DNA of 64,000 bases from an uncultured Gammaproteobacteria bacterium (GCA_913060975.1 CAJXVC010000010.1:1-64000); one strand, 5' to 3'. Positions 8,199-16,677 are shown, counted from the first letter of the stretch. The notes: generated from the letters alone by a model not told the origin. Translations and numbers: made by a program.

Positions 8199-8242
8199 GG
8201 GTATGTATACCCTATGCAAACAAGTGATAAGTGAACAAGTGA
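8199..8242. repeat. Palindrome plus tandem AAGTGA repeats (iteron- or operator-like)
   Basis: Between two element genes lie an inverted repeat with arms GGGTA and TACCC around TGTA (8199-8212) and three direct copies of AAGTGA at 7- to 8-bp spacing (8220-8242). The next stretch is A/T-rich. This could be a replication origin for the adjacent replication-like protein or an operator. The sequence supports the repeats; the role is inference. Confidence 0.45.
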
Positions 8243-8301
8243 CTAGTAATTAGTAAGCAGAAAAAGATAGCAACCGGCGTAATTAGCCCAAGACTACTGA
8301 T

Positions 8302-8646
8302 ATGAACGAGAAACAGCTATGGCGGCGCTATATTTCAAAGAAGGAAAAGCAATTCACTGCATGGCGCCGTAAGTATAACCAGTCATCGCCGTGCGAGCAG
8401 CGACTGCTACTTGAGTTGGAAAGTGTGCCAACAAGTCTTAACGCTATTCGGTGTGGTGCTAGAACGAGGCGAGGAAGCCCTTGCAAACAGAGAGCGGTAT
8501 TCTCTAATGGTCGGTGCAAATGGCACGGCGGGCTGTCAACCGGACCAAAGACAGAGAGAGGAAAGGTTCAGGCATTACGAAACTTGGAAAGAGCAAAGGC
8601 GAAAAAGATGCAGCTGCGAAATAGTAGCAAAGTCATAGAGGGTTAA
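8302..8646 (+). CDS. HGG-motif small basic protein
   Basis: 114 residues, strongly basic. The central motif CGARTRRGSPCKQRAV...GRCKWHGGLSTGPKT is a recurrent signature (Cys pair, then C-x-x-HGG-x-STGP) in small proteins of phages and integrative elements. The Cys/His spacing suggests zinc binding. N- and C-terminal parts are Lys/Arg-rich helices, so nucleic-acid binding is likely. It is separated from the preceding gene by the repeat-bearing gap at 8198-8301. The function of the family is not established to my knowledge. Confidence 0.7.
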   Translation: MNEKQLWRRYISKKEKQFTAWRRKYNQSSPCEQRLLLELESVPTSLNAIRCGARTRRGSPCKQRAVFSNGRCKWHGGLSTGPKTERGKVQALRNLERAKAKKMQLRNSSKVIEG

Positions 8647-8807
8647 ATTTGTTGCTGATTCGTTTGTTTTTTACTATGGAGTTAGTTTAGCGAATGCTTT
8701 TTCCGCTACCAATAGGTTAGGGCGTATCCCGCTTTTTGCTTGGTACCAATCGCCAGTAGCGACCACTATGTATGTGCTGGTCAGATAGCGAGGATAGTTT
8801 TTTGTGC

Positions 8808-9638
8808 TCATTGCTGAAATACTTTGTAGTCTGCAGCTTCGAGTTCGCGAATTACTTCAACGATGGTTGGCTTATTCTGGTCTGCATTCAGGCGAACTTC
8901 GTAGCAATGTGCTCTGCTGAGATTGCCATCATAGTACACAAAATCTAGTTCTTGAAAATGCGGGTCCTCAGGGCAAATAACCTCGTATCGATATTCTTGG
9001 AGTAAGGGCTTCTTGATCATTTTTCTGCTCACGATTCGTATTTTTATTGCTTGAGCAGACACTGAGACGCAACCGCGTTTTGTGCTGTTGGGAGACCACT
9101 TTCGTGTTGTAGCCCCCAGAGATATTGGCTTGTTGAATGGAAGCTCGGACGATTTGCGGGCGAGTGAGTCAGCTTTTCGATTGAAAAGATTGCTCTTATG
9201 CGCTTTTACCCATTCAATATCTACCTTGATTGGAGCGCGAGTGACTTCTTTCCGTAGCTCCTTCCATAGGCTGATATTCGCAGCTGGTAGTCCGTTGGTT
9301 TTTTTCCAGCCTTTGGTAGGCCATACGTACATAGCATTGGTGAAGTTATTTACGACGTACTGTGAGTCACAGAAAACCAAGATTCTGCTGAAGTTGCCTA
9401 GGTCGTGGAGAATGTTCGGGATTTCTTTCAATGCTGTCGAGATAGCTTTGATTTCCATTTCATCACTGGTGGCGGATTGCCATCCTGGAGGGCTGTATTC
9501 CTCGACAACTTCGTTGCCGTTGACGTCTACCCAGACAAAAAGAACGCCTACACCTGCGGCTCGTTGCTTATGTGGAAACGAGGAACCATCTGTGTAGATG
9601 TTGAGCGCATCTTCGTCATGGATTCCTTCGCCACTCAC
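8808..9638 (-). CDS. RNase H-fold nuclease with extra C-terminal domain
   Basis: 276 residues from a GTG at 9638. The first ~165 residues are a type-I RNase H domain with the carboxylate set Asp17 (YTDGSS), Glu62 (DEMEIKAI), Asp91 (FCDSQYVV) and Asp157 (NRKADSLAR), plus His147 in the catalytic loop, so the enzyme should be active on the RNA strand of RNA-DNA hybrids or a related substrate. Residues about 166-276 form an unrecognised extension rich in basic residues and strands. It is longer than housekeeping RnhA (about 155 residues) and lies on the mobile element, 19 nt downstream of the Sel1/ankyrin gene. It may act in element replication or defence; this is unproven. Confidence 0.82.
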   Translation of the reverse strand: MSGEGIHDEDALNIYTDGSSFPHKQRAAGVGVLFVWVDVNGNEVVEEYSPPGWQSATSDEMEIKAISTALKEIPNILHDLGNFSRILVFCDSQYVVNNFTNAMYVWPTKGWKKTNGLPAANISLWKELRKEVTRAPIKVDIEWVKAHKSNLFNRKADSLARKSSELPFNKPISLGATTRKWSPNSTKRGCVSVSAQAIKIRIVSRKMIKKPLLQEYRYEVICPEDPHFQELDFVYYDGNLSRAHCYEVRLNADQNKPTIVEVIRELEAADYKVFQQ

Positions 9639-9657
9639 AGTAGCTTAGACCTCTGTG

Positions 9658-11649
9658 CTAGTTTGTCAGTGATTGAAATATGTCGTGGAGTCCGTTCTCT
9701 TCCGCAATATCTGCAATGGAGAAAGACTGACCGCTTATTGTTATAGAGTGTTCAGGCGAAGCCCCAGTTTCTATTAGCGCCCGCATTGCACTTATGTTCC
9801 CCAGTGCTGTTGCTAGCATCAGCGGAGAGCCGCCAAACTGAACCACAGATTTTTGTAAGTCAGTCGTGAGAGCATAGGGCGTTCTTTCTTCGGTCAGGTT
9901 GAACACAATATTTGTGTTCATTCCAGCTGCTACTAGCTCCCGAATTATATCGGCTCTACCTTGGATCGTTGCCATAAGAGCTGGCGAGATTGAAAAGTTG
10001 GATGATTGTTCTGTGTCTGCACCTGCTTCAAGCAGTGCGCGTATAACGCCAATGTTTATTTGCTCTGGCGTGTCTTTCGATAATGCGGCTAGTAAGGGCG
10101 TGATGCCTAGTTCGTTCGCCTTGTTTGCATCTGCGCCCGTTGCCAATAGTATGTACAGGCTTTCAGGGCTATCCCATTCTATTGCTTCATGAAGAGGTGT
10201 GTCGTTTGAAAAGTATGTTTCTTCGACACTCGAGCCAATATTCAACAGTGTGCTAACCAACTCGGGGTCATTTTGTTGAAGTGCATAAGCTAGTGGGGAG
10301 GGTGGCAATAACTCATCGTCAAACCCTTGCCGCATACTGGCATCAGCGCCTAATTCGATCAGTCGATTCACCATTGAAACGCGCTCATGTGCAATCGCTC
10401 GCAGCAAAGGTGTTTGACCTGTGAATGTGCTGTATGTGTCTATATTGGCGCCGTTATCCAGTAAGTAATCGAATATAGAATCTGACCCATGATCCGTAGC
10501 AACATACAGCGCGGTAGTACCAGGAGCAGAGGCGCGTGAAGATTCAAGATCGGCGCCTGCTTTATGAAAAAGAATAAATACCGGAAGATTGTCTTCTGCG
10601 ACTGCATTCATGTACGAAGCTATGCTTACTTCTATCTGATTCTGTTCAAGCGTGCGAAGTGACTCTTCGGCAGAATCTATAGCATCAACAATATCCATAG
10701 AAATGGCTGGTAGTGTGCCTGCGGCTGGGTCTGCTATGTCAGCTTCATTCTGATCTGTTGGCTCCCAGTTTAGTGCTAAATCTTGGGCTAAAGAGAGCTG
10801 CTCTCTTGTTAGTGAGTTGTTTAGCGATTCTCTGGCTTCGATAAGCAGAGATTGAAGATTGTCAGGTGAATTTTGTAGCGCAATATTGGCCCACATATGC
10901 GCCTCGATCATTTCCTCACTGATTGGCGAGTCACTTAGCACGAGAGCCATTGATGCTTGGCATCTCATTACACCGAATTCGGCGCCGTTACGGAATATCT
11001 CTATAGCTTCATCCTGCTCTGCTTGTGTATTCGCGACTTCGAGAGCAATAAACCCCCAATTGGCGCAGACCTCATGATTGCCAGAATCAAACGCACGCTC
11101 ATACCAGCGGACTGCTTCGCTATGGTTCTGAACAACGATTTCACCTGTTTCGTATAGGTTGCCAAGATATGCCTGCGCATCAGCCTGCCCGGCATTCCCA
11201 GCTTGTCTAAGCCAATTGATTCCTTCAGCGACATCTACCTCTGTGCCTATGCCTTGAATGTAGTATGTACCTAAATCTCGTTGCGCATCGATATTTCCTT
11301 GCTCGGCTGCTCGCGTTACCCAGGTCATGGCTTGGCTGTCACTTTGCTGTATACAAAGTCCGTTTCTGAACAGGTCTGAGAGCAACCATTGATTCTGAGC
11401 GTCGCCTGAGCGAGCGGCTTCGTCTATTTCAATCAATGGAGTGCAGTCGCCGCTCAGCATTTGTTCTATGTTGTAATACAGCACAAATTTGTCCATAGCG
11501 TCGATCATTGCAACAGAGGCTTCTCTCCGCTCTTCAAGTGCGGCAAAGTCTTCCACTGTTGGTTCTCCGCTAAATAGCCCTTGGCATAATCCTGGTATGG
11601 GCAAGAAAACAAGGATAGATGCGGTGAATTTCTTGTACATATTGTTCAT
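9658..11649 (-). CDS. Exported Sel1-repeat plus ankyrin-repeat protein
   Basis: 663 residues. An N-terminal signal peptide (SILVFLPIPGLCQG) directs it out of the cytoplasm. Residues about 85-215 hold Sel1-like repeats (AQRDLGTYYIQGIGTEVD, AQAYLGNLYETGEI). A linker follows, and from about 345 to the end there are some seven to eight ankyrin repeats (TTALYVATDHGSDSIFDYLLDNGANID, TPLLRAIAHERVSMVNRLIELGAD, GSPLMLATALGNISAMRALIETGA). Both repeat types mediate protein-protein contact. No enzymatic domain is visible. It is first in a two-gene minus-strand unit with the RNase H-fold gene. Although on the island, its composition is closer to the chromosome than that of the cassette at 2.4-5 kb. Confidence 0.82.
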   Translation of the reverse strand: MNNMYKKFTASILVFLPIPGLCQGLFSGEPTVEDFAALEERREASVAMIDAMDKFVLYYNIEQMLSGDCTPLIEIDEAARSGDAQNQWLLSDLFRNGLCIQQSDSQAMTWVTRAAEQGNIDAQRDLGTYYIQGIGTEVDVAEGINWLRQAGNAGQADAQAYLGNLYETGEIVVQNHSEAVRWYERAFDSGNHEVCANWGFIALEVANTQAEQDEAIEIFRNGAEFGVMRCQASMALVLSDSPISEEMIEAHMWANIALQNSPDNLQSLLIEARESLNNSLTREQLSLAQDLALNWEPTDQNEADIADPAAGTLPAISMDIVDAIDSAEESLRTLEQNQIEVSIASYMNAVAEDNLPVFILFHKAGADLESSRASAPGTTALYVATDHGSDSIFDYLLDNGANIDTYSTFTGQTPLLRAIAHERVSMVNRLIELGADASMRQGFDDELLPPSPLAYALQQNDPELVSTLLNIGSSVEETYFSNDTPLHEAIEWDSPESLYILLATGADANKANELGITPLLAALSKDTPEQINIGVIRALLEAGADTEQSSNFSISPALMATIQGRADIIRELVAAGMNTNIVFNLTEERTPYALTTDLQKSVVQFGGSPLMLATALGNISAMRALIETGASPEHSITISGQSFSIADIAEENGLHDIFQSLTN

Positions 11650-11873
11650 AGAATATTTGGCCGATTGGTTTGTTTTGCGCGCAAATCACGCTAAGTAGCG
11701 TTTGGCTTAGTCCTGCGAATTTGGGGATATGTTACGCTAAACTTCGGAGTAGGTGGAATTTGTCTAGGTCAAGTTCTTGCGACAAAAGCCGAATTTTCCC
11801 TACTTTGGCCCTACAATTCTGGGCGGATACAGGTGCTGGATAAATGCCAAACGGCATAAGTTATTGATTTGAT

Positions 11874-11950
<77 letters not shown>

Positions 11951-12159
11951 TCTTTGGACTTTGTCTGTAGCTCGTACTCTTCGTTGCGGCACTTATTCTC
12001 GCTCGGTCACGTACAAAAGTACGCTCCCTCACTCCAAAAGCACCACGCCTCGATTACGAACTCCAGACTTCGCCAAAGCCCTTCGATTTGCTCGAAAAAG
12101 CTCTAGCGAATTCAGTAAATTAGCAGAAATTCACTGACTCCAAAAACAGAGAGGGGCGC
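11951..12159 (-). other. Long leader region upstream of tRNA-Ile2
   Basis: About 200 bp between the candidate promoter and the tRNA 5' end, with no supportable gene. It contains an inverted repeat with arms CGTAC and GTACG around AAAA (12010-12023). A leader of this length is unusual for a single tRNA and suggests a lost partner tRNA or a processed transcript. Confidence 0.45.
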
Positions 12160-12186
12160 ATTATAGCGCCCATGTCGCGCTGGCAA
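12160..12186 (-). promoter_or_regulatory. Candidate sigma-70 promoter reading towards tRNA-Ile2
   Basis: On the minus strand a perfect -10 TATAAT (12160-12165) sits in a GGGCGC/GCGCCC palindromic context. TTGCCA (12181-12186) matches the -35 consensus in five of six positions, but the spacer is only 15 bp. The G/C-rich sequence after the -10 resembles the discriminator of stable-RNA promoters. It is about 210 bp from the tRNA. Confidence 0.5.
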
Positions 12187-12291
12187 AACTCCTTTATTCG
12201 CTGTCTTGCAATCTGGCTTTGCCGGCCCAGCCGCTATGCTACTATCCAGCGAATATCTGCATTCATAGAATAAATAGAACGAGGCGATGTT

Positions 12292-13284
12292 ATGCGGTTT
12301 ATCAGGGGTTTGGGTGGTTTGCTGGCGGTCGGGCTGCTTTTGGGCGCGGGTTTGGTGCAGGCGCAGGCTGGGCTGACGATTACTCGCCTGGGTGATGGGC
12401 CGATTATCACGCCGGCGATGGATGCGCGGATGGGCGGGAATATTCAGGGGCCTTCGCTGATTCGGGTGCCGGATTGGGTGGAAGAGCCGCTGGGTGAGTA
12501 CTACCTGTATTTCGCCGATCACCGTGGCCTGTATATCCGCATGGCCTATGCGGATTCGGTGACCGGGCCGTGGACCGTGCATACGCCCGGGACGCTGACT
12601 CTGGAAGACTCTTATTTCCCCACTACTTGCCCACCTTGCTCGCAGTCGCCGGGGCGGGAAGGTTCGCCGTTGTATGCCCATATCGCCTCGCCGGATGTGC
12701 ACGTGCGGGAGGATCTGCAGCAGATTGTGATGTATCTGCATGGCCGGGATGTGGGGCAGCAGCTCACGCGGCTGGCCTTGTCGGAGAACGGCATCGATTT
12801 TCAGGGTCAGCCGGAGGTATTGGGTCGGCCTTATTTTCGGGTGATCGAGCACGGCGACTATTACTATGCGCTGGCCATGCCCGGGGTGTTTTATCGTTCG
12901 CGAGATGGGCTGACTGACTTTGAGGAAGGGCCGCAGCTCTTTAATGCGGACATGCGTCACTCGGCCTTGCTGATTCGCGATAACACCTTGTATGTGTTCT
13001 GGACGCAAGCGGGGCACGCGCCGGAGCGGATTCTGTTGACCACGATCGACATGAGCGGCGACTGGCATGACTGGCAGCCTTCGGAGTCGGTGGAAGTGTT
13101 GCGACCGGAGAGGGAGTGGGAAGGGGCGAATTTGCCGATTGCGGCGTCGGCTCGCGGCCATATCGATGAGCGGGTGAATCAGCTGCGTGATCCTGCTATT
13201 TTTGAAGAAGATGGTCAGACTTATTTGTTGTACTCGGTAGCCGGGGAGAGTGGGCTGGCTATTGCCCGGATTGATTTTGACTGA
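12292..13284 (+). CDS. Exported beta-propeller (glycoside-hydrolase-43-like) protein, unknown function
   Basis: 330 residues with a clear Sec signal peptide (hydrophobic core GLGGLLAVGLLLGAG, cleavage after VQAQA). The mature part has repeated propeller-blade patterns typical of GH43/GH32-like five-bladed folds: GPSLIRVPDWV...YYLYFADHRGLYIRMAYADSVTGPW, SPDVHVREDLQQIVMYLHG, RHSALLIRDNTLYVFWTQAG, RDPAIFEEDGQTYLLYSVAGESGLAIARI. Acidic residues occur in blade openings, but I cannot assign catalytic ones. It could be a glycosidase relative or a non-catalytic binding protein. SD GAGGCG is present. It ends at a bidirectional terminator at 13321. A long antisense frame over it lacks protein character. 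Confidence 0.8.
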   Translation: MRFIRGLGGLLAVGLLLGAGLVQAQAGLTITRLGDGPIITPAMDARMGGNIQGPSLIRVPDWVEEPLGEYYLYFADHRGLYIRMAYADSVTGPWTVHTPGTLTLEDSYFPTTCPPCSQSPGREGSPLYAHIASPDVHVREDLQQIVMYLHGRDVGQQLTRLALSENGIDFQGQPEVLGRPYFRVIEHGDYYYALAMPGVFYRSRDGLTDFEEGPQLFNADMRHSALLIRDNTLYVFWTQAGHAPERILLTTIDMSGDWHDWQPSESVEVLRPEREWEGANLPIAASARGHIDERVNQLRDPAIFEEDGQTYLLYSVAGESGLAIARIDFD

Positions 13285-13320
13285 GTGCTTTTCTAACACT
13301 TTTTAGCCGCGCAATAAAAA

Positions 13321-13349
13321 ACGCCCGGGCCATGTGATGGTCCGGGCGT
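13321..13349. terminator. Bidirectional rho-independent terminator (copy of the rpoD terminator)
   Basis: Stem ACGCCCGG-GCCAT with ATGGT-CCGGGCGT around a GTG loop, A-run on the left and T-run on the right, so it can work for the plus-strand gene at 12292 and for minus-strand transcription from 14402. Its outer stem (CGCCCGG...CCGGGCG, then TTTTTGTT) matches the rpoD terminator at 14681, consistent with a duplicated rpoD 3' end. Confidence 0.85.
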
Positions 13350-13393
13350 TTTTGTTGATCGCGTTGCGATCGTGCTTTCTTTTACTTTGACTG

Positions 13394-13461
13394 TTACTCG
13401 TCCAGGAACGAACGGGTTACGTCGAACGGCTTGCCCACTTCTTCCAACGTGCGGTCAGTGT
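13394..13461 (-). pseudogene. Relic of a second rpoD 3' end (24 codons, internal deletion)
   Basis: Positions 13394-13411 align with rpoD 14731-14748 and 13412-13461 with rpoD 14821-14870, with 61 of 68 bases identical by my count. The missing 72 bp (24 codons) removes the recognition-helix part of sigma region 4.2. Read on the minus strand it still gives DTDRTLEEVGKPFDVTR fused in frame to SFLDE and a stop. A copy of the rpoD terminator follows. There is no start codon or ribosome site, so it is a gene fragment. It marks a past duplication or insertion beside rpoD. Confidence 0.85.
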
Positions 13462-13472
13462 CCCCGGGTCTG

Positions 13473-14402
13473 CTAGCGAAAGCCCTGAGGCAGGTCGGTC
13501 AGGCGTGAATAACCTTCCGGCAGATTGATTGGCGGCAGGCTAAAGGCGCGCACTTCGCGGTTGGGGCGGCTGATGCCCCAGACCACTCGCTCTTCACTGG
13601 ATTTGTCCCAGGTGAAGGCCTGACCTTCGACAGCGATGTCGATAGTGGCAATATGAACCAGCTTGGGGCCCATTTTGGGAGCGGCCAGCACATACATTTC
13701 CGGGCGGTCATGGCCGGTCAGATAAAGCAGACCATCGGGGCCGATGGCGCCACCGGAAGCGGCATGGGGTTGCATGCGGGCGATGACGGTTTCCGGGATC
13801 ATCCAGCCACCCAGTCGGCGCCAGTCATTGTCGTAGCGGCTGATGGTGGCGAAAGAGTGGTCCTTGTAGCTAAGACCGCCGTCTTCGTCATAGTGTGCAT
13901 AGCCTGCAATCCAGCCATCGCCCAAGCGGTCGTACCAGGTCAGTGAGCCGTCATCCAGCACACCAAGACTATAGCTGCGGCTGTGCTCCATGGTGTCGGT
14001 GGCAAACACTTCCAGAGAACTGGCCATGGGCACTTCCGGGAAGTTGGAGTTGGCGCAGTAGAGTTCATCTCCCTCGGCATAACAACTGTTCAGATGGCGG
14101 ATGGGGCCGCTTCTGGAGCTGGCCCATCTCTGGATGAACTCACCGCTTTGCTTGTCGTACTGACCGATGGCGCTGTTGACGATTGCATAGAAGTGATCGG
14201 CATCGGCCGCTGCGCCCTGACCAGCCTCGCGGGCGGGGAAGCGGGCGATTTCAGTAGCAGTGAATCTCTGAATGGTCGGCGGCTCATATTCCGGCAGCTC
14301 CAGGCGCTGGGCCATAGCACTGTGGCTGAGGAGTAGCAATATCAGGGATTGCAGAATCTGGGTTTGCAGAATCAGTGGTTGCAGAATCAAGAGTTGGCGC
14401 AT
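13473..14402 (-). CDS. Exported protein of unknown function, propeller-like
   Basis: 309 residues. The N-terminus is a signal peptide (ILQSLILLLLSHSAMA, cleavage before QRLELPE) encoded by a 15-bp tandem repeat. The mature protein has repeating strand motifs (DHFYAIVNSAIGQYDKQSGEFIQRW, DGSLTWYDRLGDGWIAGYAHYDEDGG, IGPDGLLYLTGHDRPEMYVL), suggesting a beta-propeller. No family recognised and no catalytic motif seen. It lies between functional rpoD and the rpoD relic, so it may have arrived in the event that duplicated the rpoD end. Its stop overlaps no other gene, and transcription should end at the terminator at 13321. Confidence 0.72.
   Translation of the reverse strand: MRQLLILQPLILQTQILQSLILLLLSHSAMAQRLELPEYEPPTIQRFTATEIARFPAREAGQGAAADADHFYAIVNSAIGQYDKQSGEFIQRWASSRSGPIRHLNSCYAEGDELYCANSNFPEVPMASSLEVFATDTMEHSRSYSLGVLDDGSLTWYDRLGDGWIAGYAHYDEDGGLSYKDHSFATISRYDNDWRRLGGWMIPETVIARMQPHAASGGAIGPDGLLYLTGHDRPEMYVLAAPKMGPKLVHIATIDIAVEGQAFTWDKSSEERVVWGISRPNREVRAFSLPPINLPEGYSRLTDLPQGFR
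14349..14393 (-). repeat. Three 15-bp tandem repeats inside a signal peptide
   Basis: Three consecutive 15-bp units beginning TTGCAGAATC (14349-14363, 14364-14378, 14379-14393) encode repeated five-residue blocks of the LILQx type directly after the start codon of the 13473-14402 gene. The length is a multiple of three, so copy-number change keeps the frame. Confidence 0.85.
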
Positions 14403-14680
14403 GAGTCGATTCCTTTTTTAGTGCTGCCAAGCCGTGTAGGGCAAGGCGATTGCTAGGTGATTTAAAGGCAAGCAGCCTAGCGTAGTTTTACTGCGTCATG
14501 ATGACAGTGGCAATGAAGTCTTCTGTGCGGCGGAGGCTGTTGCGGCCAAATCAAGCTGAGAAATGGTTGAGATGCTCTGGAGCTGAGGCGTCAGGCTCTG
14601 GCAATGCTGGGAGAGTAAGCACGAACTAACAATTTGATGTGCGGCACACGGTAGATCAAGTTGCTGCTGCCCCAAACGAA

Positions 14681-14706
14681 AACGCCCGGCTGTTTAGCCG
14701 GGCGTT
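14681..14706 (-). terminator. Terminator of rpoD
   Basis: Perfect 11-bp stem AACGCCCGGCT / AGCCGGGCGTT with a four-base loop, followed on the minus strand by TTTTCG. It lies 24 bp downstream of the rpoD stop. Confidence 0.9.
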
Positions 14707-14730
14707 TTTGTTTCGGAGTCGCTGTAAGCC

Positions 14731-16608
14731 TTACTCGTCGAGGAAGGAGCGCAGGTGATCCGAGCGGGTCGGATGACGCAGCTTGCGCAGTGCCTTGGCT
14801 TCGATCTGACGAATACGCTCACGGGTCACGTCGAACTGTTTGCCCACTTCTTCCAGCGTGTGGTCAGTGTTCATGTCGATGCCGAAACGCATTCTGAGTA
14901 CTTTGGCTTCTCTGGCTGTCAGGCTACCGAGGACGTCTTTGGTGGCTTCCCGCAGACCTTCGTCGATAGACGAATCTACCGGGGAGTCCACTGTGCCGTC
15001 TTCGATGAAATCGCCCAGGTGCGAATCTTCGTCGTCACCGATTGGTGTTTCCATGGAAATTGGCTCTTTGGCGATCTTGAGCACGCGGCGGACTTTGTCT
15101 TCTGACATGTCCATGCGCTCGCCCAGCTCTTCCGGGGTCGGTTCGCGGCCTTTTTCGTGGACCATTTGACGAGAGATACGGTTGAGCTTGTTGATCGTCT
15201 CGATCATGTGCACGGGGATACGAATCGTGCGGGCCTGGTCCGCGATGGAGCGGGTGATAGCCTGACGAATCCACCAGGTGGCGTACGTGGAGAACTTGTA
15301 ACCACGACGGTATTCAAACTTGTCAACCGCCTTCATCAAACCGATGTTGCCTTCCTGAATCAGGTCGAGGAACTGCAAACCACGGTTGGTGTACTTCTTG
15401 GCGATAGAGATAACTAGACGCAGGTTGGCTTCCACCATTTCCTTCTTGGCGCGTCGGCTCTTGGCTTCGCCAATGGACATCTGGCGATTGATGTCTTTGA
15501 TCTCGGCTACGGTCAAACCGGTTTCTTCTTCGAGCAGCGTCAGTTTCTTCTGCGCTCGCAGTACTTCGGTCTTTACGTTAACCAGTAGTTCGGAATAAGA
15601 CTCTTTGGCCTTGATGTGCTTGTCGATCCACTTCTCGTTAACTTCGTTACCGGGGAAGCTCTCGATGAAAGTCTTGCGCGGCATGTTGGCGTTGCGCACA
15701 CACAGGGTCAGGATCGTCTTCTCATGACGACGCACACGCGTCAGCACGGCGCGGATGTGGGCCAGTAGCGGATCGAACTGACGTGGTGTCAGCTTGAAGC
15801 TCTTGAACAGCTCGCCCAATTTTTCCAGCTCAGCAACGGCTTTCTTGTCATTGCGGCCTTTCTTGGCCAGCAGCTTGGAGGTTTTCTGGTATTGATCGCT
15901 CAGTTCAGTAAAGCGGATGCGGGCTTCTTCCGGATCCGGACCTACTGCTGCTTCATCGTCATCATCATCACTGCTGTCGCTGTCATCATCATCGGCGTCA
16001 TCACTGCTGCTGTCTGCATCGCTGCTGGTGTCGCTGCTGTCAACAGCGGCGGCAACGGCCGGCGTGGCAGGGAATTCGTCGTCTGCAGTATCCAGATAAC
16101 CGGTGATGAGTTCATTCAGGCGGCGCTCTTCGGCCTCAACCTGGGCGTACTCGTTCAGCACGTGCTCAACGGTGCCGGGGAAATAGGCCATGGCCTGCAT
16201 CAACTCACGCAGGCCTTCTTCGATACGCTTGGCAATGACAATCTCGCCTTCGCGAGTCAGCAGTTCAACCGTACCCATTTCGCGCATGTACATACGCACC
16301 GGGTCCGTTGTACGGCCGGCTTCGTTTTCCACTGCCGCCAGCGCAGCAGCCGCTTCAGCGGCAGCTACCTCGTCATCGGAGGTGTCGCTGTCGTCATCGT
16401 TCAATAACAGGGAATCCTGGTCAGGTGCGGTTTCATACACCTTGATGCCCATGTCATTGATCATCTGAATGATGTCTTCGACCTGATCCGGATCGGAAAT
16501 GGATTCCGGCAGATGGTCGTTCACCTCGGCATAGGTCAGATAACTCTGCTCTTTACCTTTGGCGATAAGCGCTTTCAGACTGGATTGCGGTGCGATTGTT
16601 TGGGCCAT
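14731..16608 (-). CDS. rpoD: RNA polymerase primary sigma factor RpoD (sigma-70)
   Basis: 625 residues, the usual length for gammaproteobacterial sigma-70. Region 1.1 is near the N-terminus, region 1.2 is [23 protein letters not shown] (about 101-123), and the non-conserved region carries an extreme Asp/Ser run at 190-219. Regions 2.1-2.4 contain [57 protein letters not shown]. Regions 3 and 4.2 follow, ending in the promoter-recognition helix [17 protein letters not shown] and SFLDE. It directs core polymerase to housekeeping promoters. dnaG lies upstream with 140 bp between, including a candidate promoter; a strong terminator follows. Confidence 0.98.
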   Translation of the reverse strand: MAQTIAPQSSLKALIAKGKEQSYLTYAEVNDHLPESISDPDQVEDIIQMINDMGIKVYETAPDQDSLLLNDDDSDTSDDEVAAAEAAAALAAVENEAGRTTDPVRMYMREMGTVELLTREGEIVIAKRIEEGLRELMQAMAYFPGTVEHVLNEYAQVEAEERRLNELITGYLDTADDEFPATPAVAAAVDSSDTSSDADSSSDDADDDDSDSSDDDDDEAAVGPDPEEARIRFTELSDQYQKTSKLLAKKGRNDKKAVAELEKLGELFKSFKLTPRQFDPLLAHIRAVLTRVRRHEKTILTLCVRNANMPRKTFIESFPGNEVNEKWIDKHIKAKESYSELLVNVKTEVLRAQKKLTLLEEETGLTVAEIKDINRQMSIGEAKSRRAKKEMVEANLRLVISIAKKYTNRGLQFLDLIQEGNIGLMKAVDKFEYRRGYKFSTYATWWIRQAITRSIADQARTIRIPVHMIETINKLNRISRQMVHEKGREPTPEELGERMDMSEDKVRRVLKIAKEPISMETPIGDDEDSHLGDFIEDGTVDSPVDSSIDEGLREATKDVLGSLTAREAKVLRMRFGIDMNTDHTLEEVGKQFDVTRERIRQIEAKALRKLRHPTRSDHLRSFLDE

Positions 16609-16671
16609 GAACTCTCGACTTCCTGGTTTGGCGCCAGGTCATAAATTTGGGTGATAAAAAGTCAGCCGGGC

Positions 16672-16677
16672 ATTATA
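16672..16677 (-). promoter_or_regulatory. Candidate -10 element of an rpoD promoter
   Basis: A perfect TATAAT on the minus strand 64 bp upstream of the rpoD start codon, in a G/C-rich context (CCGC before, GCCC after) like the promoter near 12160. No good -35 at 16-18 bp is visible, so support is partial. It would give rpoD its own transcript independent of dnaG. Confidence 0.4.

Noticed and set aside
9082..9597. 171-codon plus-strand frame
   Set aside because: Antisense to the RNase H-fold gene and without ribosome site or domain.
12112..13299. 395-codon open frame on the minus strand
   Set aside because: It lies antisense to the exported protein at 12292-13284, is dominated by Arg, Pro, His and Gln, has no ribosome site and no domain. 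It is a shadow of codon bias.
15892..16407. Plus-strand frame rich in Ile, Val and Ala
   Set aside because: Antisense product of the Asp/Ser-coding repeat region of rpoD.
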